64,000 bases of DNA from a virus. The position numbers and the translations under genes were made by a program. The notes beneath the pieces are model-generated. The model ran no database searches, was not told the DNA's origin, and saw nothing but the letters and a program-made list of their open reading frames with translations. Shown here in pieces: positions 58,202-64,000 of the stretch (positions within the stretch are counted from its first letter, which is position 1; the number at the start of each line of letters is the position of its first letter). The stretch lies in the IMG/VR virus record IMGVR_UViG_3300042463_001805, positions 33,377 through 97,376 of that record, one strand, 5' to 3'.

Positions 58202-60478
58202 ATGGGATTTAATACAGACATAATAAGTGCAACAACAATAAGTGGAACAACACTCTATGGTGATGGTTCTAATTTAACGGGAGTTAGTGGTGGGGGATCA
58301 TTTACTGGATTCACCGCAAATGCAAGTAATAATATATTACAGAGTGGATTTTCATTAAATAATACAACAACAGGAACGGATAATGTTGCTTTGGGTAGGT
58401 TTGCGTTAAATTCAAATACAACAGGATGCCATAATATTGCATTAGGCAATCAATCCTTACGTAGTAATACGGGGGGGACGTTAAATGTTGCGATTGGTTG
58501 TTTTTCTTTATTTTCTAATACAAGTGGATGTCGTAATATTGGTATTGGTAGTGGGGTATTATATAGTAATACTGCCGGATCCAATAATATTGCATTAGGT
58601 AATTCGGTTTTAAACGCTAATACTACGGGTCGTTATAATCTTGCGTTAGGTTGCTCGGTGTTAAACACCAACACAACAGGAGGTTGTAATATTGCTTTGG
58701 GTCGATTCAGTTTATGTTCAAACACAACAGGAAGTAACAACATATCTTTGGGTCAAAATTCACTACGAGCAAATACAACAGGAAATAACAACATATCGTT
58801 GGGTTGTTGTTCACTTTACAGTAACACAACTGGTCGCGACAACGTATCGTTGGGTAGGTATTCGCTCTTATCTAACACAACAGGATGTTTTAACGTAGGG
58901 TTAGGATTTTGTTCTTTACGTAATAATACTATAGGAGGTGTAAACGTAGCAATTGGTTATCGTACTTTAGCAAATAACATTAATGGTAGTAGTAATACGG
59001 CGATAAATGCTGGCGCATTAAGTAAAAATATTTCAGGCACAGAAAATATTGCGATTGGAAATAGTTCCCTATATAATAACACTACAGGTAGTAATAATAT
59101 TAGTTTAGGTCGGTTTTCTTTGTATAATAACACCACAGGTTGTCATAATATTGCATTAGGTCAGTATGGGTTACGTTGTAATACAACGGGAGGGTATAAT
59201 GTGGCATTAGGAAGATATAGTTTGAGGTCAAACACTATGGGGTTTAACAACATAGCAATTGGTAACCAAAGTCTATTTTCAAATACTGTTGCGAGCAATA
59301 ATATTGCATTAGGTAGATATTCTTTATGTAATAACGGTATGGGTGGAGACTCAAATATTGGACTTGGTTATAGTACGTTGCGATGTAACACAAATGGAAG
59401 TTTTAATATTGCGATTGGATTAAAGTCTCTTCAGACAAACTCTACAGGTACAAGAAATATTTCTTTTGGTGATTGTAGTATGTTATTTAATACAAACGGA
59501 AGTTGTAATATTAGTATGGGTAGGTATTCTTTACGTAATAACACAACCGGATCTCATAACATTGCTTTGGGGCTTATTAGTTTATGTTCAAATACTACGG
59601 GGGATAATAATATTGCATTAGGTAGGTATTCTTTACGTTGTAATACAACAGGATGTTCTAACATTGCTTTAGGTTGTAATTCTTTGCGTAGTAACACTAC
59701 GGGATTTAATAATATCGGTATTGGTAGACAATCACTATTTTGTAATACCGATGGTTCAGTAAATATTGCTATAGGTTATAATGCCTTACGTAATAATAGT
59801 AGTGGTGGTGGTAATATTAGTATTGGTTGTAATTCTTTACGTTATAATACAACAGGTTTTCAAAACGTTGGTTTAGGTACTTGTACTTTAATAAACAATA
59901 CTGAAGGCGCTCGAAATATCGCAATAGGGAACGATACTTTAAGACAAAATACTACCGCTAATTCTAATACATCCGTAGGCTTTGAATCTATGCGTTCAAA
60001 CACCACCGGTAGTTATAATACTTCACTAGGTTTCGGTTCTATGGTATGTAATACGGTAGGTGGTGATAATGTGGCCATTGGTAGACAATCGTTGTTTTGT
60101 AACACTAGTGGATGTACAAATGTTGCTTTAGGTTCTTGTTCTTTAAATGTTAACACAATAGGAAATTATAACGTATCACTTGGTGGTGCTTCTTCACCTT
60201 ATAACACAATAGGTTCTAATAATGTTGGTGTTGGTTTTCTTTCTTTAATTGGAAACATAACAGGTAACACTAACACGGCATTAGGGTCTCGAACAAACAC
60301 TGGAAATTTTTCAAATTCAGTTATTTTAGGTGCTTGTGCAACCGCAACCGCAAACAATCAATTCGTTTTAGGTTCCTCAACTTATCAAGTTGGTCCAATA
60401 AATATAGAATCTTGCACTTCAACAAGAACATTATCTGTAGTATTAAATGGTGTTAACCATAAAATATTATTGGTATAA
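58202..60478 (+). CDS. repeat fibre with YadA-head-like 17-residue repeats
   Basis: A 758-residue protein. After a start module (ISATTISGTTLYGDGSNLTG) come 38 tandem 17-residue repeats, residues about 57-702, consensus NTTGxxNIALGxxSLxS; copy 20 has one extra residue. The pattern N-x-A-(L/I)-G resembles the YadA-type left-handed beta-roll head found in trimeric adhesins. Many repeats carry Cys at variable positions. The C-terminus (NSVILGACATATANNQFVLG, then STRTLSVVLNGVNHKILLV) looks like a capping strand set rather than a membrane anchor, and there is no signal peptide. It is a trimeric tail fibre or spike, by inference. Confidence 0.82.
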   Translation: MGFNTDIISATTISGTTLYGDGSNLTGVSGGGSFTGFTANASNNILQSGFSLNNTTTGTDNVALGRFALNSNTTGCHNIALGNQSLRSNTGGTLNVAIGCFSLFSNTSGCRNIGIGSGVLYSNTAGSNNIALGNSVLNANTTGRYNLALGCSVLNTNTTGGCNIALGRFSLCSNTTGSNNISLGQNSLRANTTGNNNISLGCCSLYSNTTGRDNVSLGRYSLLSNTTGCFNVGLGFCSLRNNTIGGVNVAIGYRTLANNINGSSNTAINAGALSKNISGTENIAIGNSSLYNNTTGSNNISLGRFSLYNNTTGCHNIALGQYGLRCNTTGGYNVALGRYSLRSNTMGFNNIAIGNQSLFSNTVASNNIALGRYSLCNNGMGGDSNIGLGYSTLRCNTNGSFNIAIGLKSLQTNSTGTRNISFGDCSMLFNTNGSCNISMGRYSLRNNTTGSHNIALGLISLCSNTTGDNNIALGRYSLRCNTTGCSNIALGCNSLRSNTTGFNNIGIGRQSLFCNTDGSVNIAIGYNALRNNSSGGGNISIGCNSLRYNTTGFQNVGLGTCTLINNTEGARNIAIGNDTLRQNTTANSNTSVGFESMRSNTTGSYNTSLGFGSMVCNTVGGDNVAIGRQSLFCNTSGCTNVALGSCSLNVNTIGNYNVSLGGASSPYNTIGSNNVGVGFLSLIGNITGNTNTALGSRTNTGNFSNSVILGACATATANNQFVLGSSTYQVGPINIESCTSTRTLSVVLNGVNHKILLV
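58370..60308 (+). repeat. 51-base in-frame tandem repeats (about 38 copies)
   Basis: Each 51-base unit encodes one 17-residue NTTGxxNIALGxxSLxS repeat. Codons differ between copies, so the array is old or under selection rather than a recent amplification. Confidence 0.85.
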
Positions 60479-60499
60479 TAATTAAAAAAAATATAAAAA

Positions 60500-60739
60500 A
60501 TGGAAGAAGAGTTTATAGTAAACACACAACAATCAATTAGTGCCGCTTTTGACTCAGTTAATTTAATTAACGAAACAATCACTAAACCTACCGATGATGA
60601 AAATAAAGATTTGGTAAAAAGAAATGTTGAACATTTAGAAATTATGTTAGGTAAAGAGTTTTTTTCAAACGCACTAACAACAGAACAAAGATCTGAAATA
60701 GATAACACAATTATTTCAGGTAAAAATTATTTGAACTAA
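60500..60739 (+). CDS. small unknown protein in the fibre operon
   Basis: A 79-residue acidic helical protein, MEEEFIVNTQQSISAAFDSV, then NLINETITKPTDDENKDLVK and HLEIMLGKEFFSNALTTEQR. No known motif. It lies 21 bases after the repeat fibre and might be a fibre-assembly chaperone, which is inferred from position alone. Confidence 0.6.
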   Translation: MEEEFIVNTQQSISAAFDSVNLINETITKPTDDENKDLVKRNVEHLEIMLGKEFFSNALTTEQRSEIDNTIISGKNYLN

Positions 60740-60745
60740 TAGTTT

Positions 60746-60753
60746 TATTTATT
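60746..60753 (+). promoter_or_regulatory. TATTTATT motif before the GT9-like gene
   Basis: It lies 36 bases before the ATG at 60790, in the 50-base gap after the small unknown gene. Confidence 0.35.
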
Positions 60754-60789
60754 TTTCTTTTGACTTTATTAATATTTGATTAAAAAGTC

Positions 60790-61674
60790 ATGGAAAAATA
60801 TGCAATATTTCATATAGAAGGTGGTTTAGGAAAACACATCGCAGCAACCGCAGTTGCAAAAACAATTAAAAATAACCATAAAGATAGGAAATTAATAATT
60901 GTTTGTTCCTATCCCGAAATATTTATAAACCTACCTTGTGTTTGGAGAGTTTATAGAAATAATACAACATCATACTTCTATGATGATTTTGTTAAAGATA
61001 AAGATTCTTTAGTATTCAAACACGAACCATATTTTACAACTGAACATATTCACGGTAAATTACCTTTAATTCAAAATTGGTGTAATTTATATAACTTAAA
61101 TTGGTTAGGTGAAATGCCTGAAGTAAAATTCAATTTAAGAGAACAAATGGTTTTTCAAAAAAAATGGTCAAGAGAAAAACCGATATTTTTAATACAAACA
61201 AATGGTGGGCCATTATTAGATCAACCATTTCCTTATTCTTGGACAAGAGACATGCCACAGTTACTTTCTAAATCAATTGTGGAACAGTTTAAAAAAGACT
61301 ACCACATAATCCAAATATGTAGAAATGAACTTAACTTTATTGATGATGTTGAAGTACAAAGTCAACCAATGTCAAATATGGAGTTACTTTATCTTTTAAC
61401 GATGTCTGAAAAAAGATTGTTAATTGATTCAAGTTTACAACACGGAGCAGCTGCACTTAAATTACCATCAACAGTATTGTGGGTTGCAACAAATCCTAAA
61501 ATATTTGGTTATGATTTACACGACAATATAGTTGCAAATATTTCTAAAACTATACCGTTACCTGATTCATATTTATTTGATTATAACTTTCACGGGTCAT
61601 TACACGAATGTCCAATATTTGAAGGTGATGTATTATTTGATTTTGATAAAATTATTAATTCTTTAACAAAATGA
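60790..61674 (+). CDS. GT9-like (heptosyltransferase-type) glycosyltransferase
   Basis: A 294-residue GT-B-like protein. It starts YAIFHIEGGLGKHIAATAVA, which is the acceptor-side glycine loop, and near the end has RLLIDSSLQHGAAALKLPST with VLWVATNP, matching the S/D-S-x-x-x-H-x-A-A-x-L-x-x-P-x-x-x-L donor site of heptosyltransferase-like GT9 enzymes. Sugar donor and acceptor are unknown. It overlaps the sulfotransferase gene by ATGA, so the two are coupled, and both sit beside the fibre genes. Confidence 0.75.
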   Translation: MEKYAIFHIEGGLGKHIAATAVAKTIKNNHKDRKLIIVCSYPEIFINLPCVWRVYRNNTTSYFYDDFVKDKDSLVFKHEPYFTTEHIHGKLPLIQNWCNLYNLNWLGEMPEVKFNLREQMVFQKKWSREKPIFLIQTNGGPLLDQPFPYSWTRDMPQLLSKSIVEQFKKDYHIIQICRNELNFIDDVEVQSQPMSNMELLYLLTMSEKRLLIDSSLQHGAAALKLPSTVLWVATNPKIFGYDLHDNIVANISKTIPLPDSYLFDYNFHGSLHECPIFEGDVLFDFDKIINSLTK

Positions 61675-62489
61675 TAAAAAACATATTTTTTAACGCATCA
61701 CTACCAAGAGCAGGTTCAACTTTATTGCAAAATATTATGATGCAAAATCCTGAAATATATTCAACACCAACATCAGGTGTTGTTGAGTTTTTATTACAAG
61801 CAAGAACACTTTACTCAACAGGAGACGCATTTAGAGCACAAGATCCGGAATTAATGAAAAAAGGATTTAAAGGTTTTTGTAAAGGTGGGTTATGGGGATT
61901 TTTCAACGAAATCACAGATAGACCATATGTTTTAGATAAAAGTAGGGCATGGTCAGGTCACTTTTCTTTTTTAGAATTTTTTGAAGAAAACCCAAAAGTA
62001 ATAATTATGGTTAGAGACTTGAGGGCAATATTTGCGTCAATGGAAAAAAACTATAGAAAAAATCCACATATAGATCCGTTAATTGTTAATGGTGCAGAAT
62101 TAAAAAATATGACAACAGATTCAAGAATGGTCCATTTTTCTGTTTCTCCACCTGTCGGACCTTCATTAGAATGGTTAAAAGATTTGATACAACAAAATTT
62201 AGATCAACACATTTTATTTTTAAGATATGAAGATTTTTGTAAAAATCCAGAAATGGAAATTAAAAAAATATACAAGTATTTGGATCTACCTTACTACCAA
62301 CATGACTTTGAAAATATAGAACAATTAACAGAAGAAAATGATGTTATACATGGTATATTTGGTGATCACAAAATTGAATCAAAACTTAAAGAACCTCGTA
62401 AAGATTATTTAGAAATTTTAGGTGAACAAAATTGTGAAATAATAAAGCAAAATTATTTATGGTTCTTTGAAAAATTTAATTACTTCTAA
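61671..62489 (+). CDS. PAPS-dependent sulfotransferase
   Basis: A 272-residue sulfotransferase. The 5'-phosphosulfate-binding loop is NASLPRAGSTLLQNIMMQNP (PRAGST at 12-17) and the 3'-phosphate-binding region is VIIMVRDLRAIFASMEKNY with Arg and Ser in place. LDKSRAWSGHF and FLRYEDFCKNPEMEIKKIYK complete the family pattern. It transfers sulfate from 3'-phosphoadenylylsulfate to a hydroxyl group on a sugar or protein Tyr. Next to a glycosyltransferase and tail fibres, sulfation of a glycan is likely. Host PAPS supply would be needed. Confidence 0.88.
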   Translation: MIKNIFFNASLPRAGSTLLQNIMMQNPEIYSTPTSGVVEFLLQARTLYSTGDAFRAQDPELMKKGFKGFCKGGLWGFFNEITDRPYVLDKSRAWSGHFSFLEFFEENPKVIIMVRDLRAIFASMEKNYRKNPHIDPLIVNGAELKNMTTDSRMVHFSVSPPVGPSLEWLKDLIQQNLDQHILFLRYEDFCKNPEMEIKKIYKYLDLPYYQHDFENIEQLTEENDVIHGIFGDHKIESKLKEPRKDYLEILGEQNCEIIKQNYLWFFEKFNYF

Positions 62490-62525
62490 TTTTTAGATTC
62501 TCTATCTGTTTTTGAAAAGTAAAGA

Positions 62526-62533
62526 TATTTATA
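62526..62533 (+). promoter_or_regulatory. TATTTATA late-promoter-like motif
   Basis: It ends 12 bases before the ATG at 62546. Confidence 0.5.
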
Positions 62534-62545
62534 AAATAAAAAACA

Positions 62546-64000
62546 ATGGGAAGAATAATACAACAAAATAATGGTAAAACCACAATTTACGTTACAGGAG
62601 AAGATTTCAATAATTTAAGTGGAACCACTAACACTTATTACGTTGGGGTTGATTTAAATAGTGGGTCATTTGAAAAAAAGAATCCAGATGGTTCTCTTGA
62701 AGATTTTGGTGGAGGATCTTTTACAGGAGGTACAGTAACCGGCACAACAAATTTCACAAATGGTTTATCTGCCAATACATTTAGTGCTACTACATTGTTT
62801 GGTGATGGGTCAAATTTAACAGGAATTATAACTGAAATTTATACGTCTGTAACATATAGTGAATTATATGATTTATTTACAGGTGAAACATTAAATTCAG
62901 GATTGTATTACCTAATCAATGATTTTCAAACTTGTTATGACCAACCTGATTTTGACCAAAATGGTAATGCAATAGTAGGTAACAACTATAAAACAGGTGC
63001 AACAGAACCAATACTTGTATTAGCCACGGGTGTTAACTCTCTATCACCTAAAGCATATTCATTAGAATACCCTTTAGATGAGATTTCTTACGATATATCT
63101 TTTACCGTAACTGAAAGAACAGGTAATCCTGCAAAGGGTAGAATTACTGAAAGAATTGATGAAAGAGGAAATAGAACTGACTATGACTTTAGATCCGTTT
63201 TATTTAAAAGATATGATTTTTATTATTCAGAAAACTACTATTCAGGTACTCTGAGTATTGATGGTAGTGGTTTTGTTACTGGATCAGATACAGACTTTTC
63301 AAATAACTTTAGTGTTGGTGATGTATTGGGAGTTTATGAAGGGTCGTTTAGTAACCCAACAGGATGTTTTAGATACTACGAAATCCTTACAATTAGTGGG
63401 GCAACCGAAATGACTGTTACTGGTAATACCATTCAATCAAATTATAATACACCATATTCTAGAGGGATACAATTTAATGATTATAGAAGTTTTCATAAAA
63501 CAAACATAATTAGTAATACCGCTTACACCGAATATTTAACTTTTGAAGCTCCAGATGTGTTTAATGTAAAAATTGGAAATTACGCCAATCTTTATAATTG
63601 GCAGGAAAATCCCTTCTTGTTATCTAATAATGTATTTCTTGATGGGTCTTATTTAAATATTACTATAGGTGATGAGTCATATGATAATACATTTGATGAT
63701 GATATGAATGCATTATCTATTGGTAATAATTTTTATCGTAACATAATCACAAACGATTTTGATAGAAACACTATTGGTAATTACTTTAGAAATAATATTA
63801 TCATTTGTGATATGGCAGATAACCAAATTGGTAATTATTTTCAATATAATATGTTAGGGGACAACGATGGGCAAGACTTTGATCAAAATAGAATTGGAAA
63901 CTACTTTCAGGCAAACTTTTTAACATTTGCTGGAAACGAGTTTTTTAATAATGACATTGGTGACCTTTTCAACGGAAATTTAATTAATACCAGTTTTCAA
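62546..64000 (+). CDS. tail-fibre protein, 3' end outside window
   Basis: The first 485 residues of an open reading frame that continues past the window. It starts MGRIIQQNNGKTTIYVTGED, followed by a module shared with the two upstream fibre genes: GGTVTGTTNFTNGLSANTFS and FGDGSNLTG. Next comes a mixed beta section (YTSVTYSELYDLFTGETLNS, ERTGNPAKGRITERIDERGN). From about residue 350 there are long Asn/Ile/Phe-rich beta-helix-like repeats built on N-x-I-G-N-Y/F (NTIGNYFRNN, NQIGNYFQYN, NRIGNYFQAN). A parallel beta-helix tail-fibre or tailspike shaft is inferred. Confidence 0.8.
   Translation, partial: MGRIIQQNNGKTTIYVTGEDFNNLSGTTNTYYVGVDLNSGSFEKKNPDGSLEDFGGGSFTGGTVTGTTNFTNGLSANTFSATTLFGDGSNLTGIITEIYTSVTYSELYDLFTGETLNSGLYYLINDFQTCYDQPDFDQNGNAIVGNNYKTGATEPILVLATGVNSLSPKAYSLEYPLDEISYDISFTVTERTGNPAKGRITERIDERGNRTDYDFRSVLFKRYDFYYSENYYSGTLSIDGSGFVTGSDTDFSNNFSVGDVLGVYEGSFSNPTGCFRYYEILTISGATEMTVTGNTIQSNYNTPYSRGIQFNDYRSFHKTNIISNTAYTEYLTFEAPDVFNVKIGNYANLYNWQENPFLLSNNVFLDGSYLNITIGDESYDNTFDDDMNALSIGNNFYRNIITNDFDRNTIGNYFRNNIIICDMADNQIGNYFQYNMLGDNDGQDFDQNRIGNYFQANFLTFAGNEFFNNDIGDLFNGNLINTSFQ

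Noticed and set aside
58370-60308. Regular 51-base repeats resembling a repeat array such as CRISPR
   Set aside because: The units are contiguous, in frame, encode a coherent 17-residue protein repeat and have no spacers.
55233-64000. Diversity-generating retroelement targeting fibre genes
   Set aside because: No reverse transcriptase and no template/variable repeat pair could be found in the window.
1-64000. tRNA genes, which are frequent in large phages
   Set aside because: No cloverleaf-like segment with a GTTC-type arm and acceptor pairing was noticed in any of the short intergenic gaps.
1-64000. An integrated prophage interpretation
   Set aside because: No integrase, excisionase, attachment site or flanking bacterial genes are visible. 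Host-like genes are scattered morons among phage genes.

Overview
This window is part of the genome of a large, strongly AT-rich tailed phage with a contractile-tail (T4-like) gene plan. It almost certainly infects a member of the Bacteroidota, probably a flavobacterium. The phage assignment rests on a head cassette in T4-like order (large terminase, portal, gp21-type prohead protease, acidic scaffold, gp23-type major capsid protein), a baseplate protein with a gp5-type OB fold, a gp55-type late sigma factor and long tail-fibre genes. The host assignment rests on several features: signal peptides ending in FSFSQ/FTQ, a secreted protein with flavobacterial GEVED and type IX secretion (T9SS)-like C-terminal modules, a ClpC whose linker resembles Bacteroidota ClpC, a Bacteroidota-type ribosomal protein bS21, Bacteroidota promoters (TTTG-N19-TAnnTTTG) before secreted-protein genes, and A-rich leaders without Shine-Dalgarno sequences.

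Layout. Positions 1-9.7 kb are an accessory region: a partial M20 peptidase, a CAP-domain secreted protein, a ClpC-like unfoldase divergent from a double-UVR protein, three paralogues sharing one N-terminal leader interleaved with two secreted paralogues, a KTSC protein and a nucleotidyltransferase. Positions 9.8-22.2 kb are the head cassette on the plus strand, interrupted by a minus-strand bS21 gene. Positions 22.3-26.1 kb hold a T9SS-like exported protein and two small basic proteins with short leaders. Positions 26.1-34.4 kb (minus) carry tail/baseplate genes and the late sigma factor. Positions 34.4-52.6 kb (minus) are an unusually large glycan locus: eleven glycosyltransferase genes, five methyltransferases, GDP-mannose dehydratase and GDP-fucose synthase, with PhoH, a degenerate HAD protein, dUTPase and a DnaQ-like exonuclease embedded. 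Positions 52.6-55.2 kb (minus) are small probable virion-associated genes. Positions 55.2-64 kb (plus) are tail-fibre/adhesin genes plus a GT9-like glycosyltransferase and a sulfotransferase; the last gene runs off the end.

How it fits together. A TATTTAT(A/T) motif recurs just upstream of structural genes, oriented with the gene, and is the best candidate for a late promoter read by the gp55-type sigma factor. The prohead protease, the capsid protein cleavage site (L-I-N-E/A) and the h-x-E sites ending several N-terminal leaders suggest that a set of small proteins is packaged into the head and processed there, like T4 internal proteins. bS21, ClpC plus UVR protein and the secreted proteins look like host-takeover functions. 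The glycan and sulfotransferase genes could decorate virion fibres or remodel the host surface.

No tRNA gene, CRISPR array, insertion sequence, integrase or reverse transcriptase was seen. No gene-free stretch exceeds about 180 bases. Function calls come from reading the protein sequences; no database search was run.
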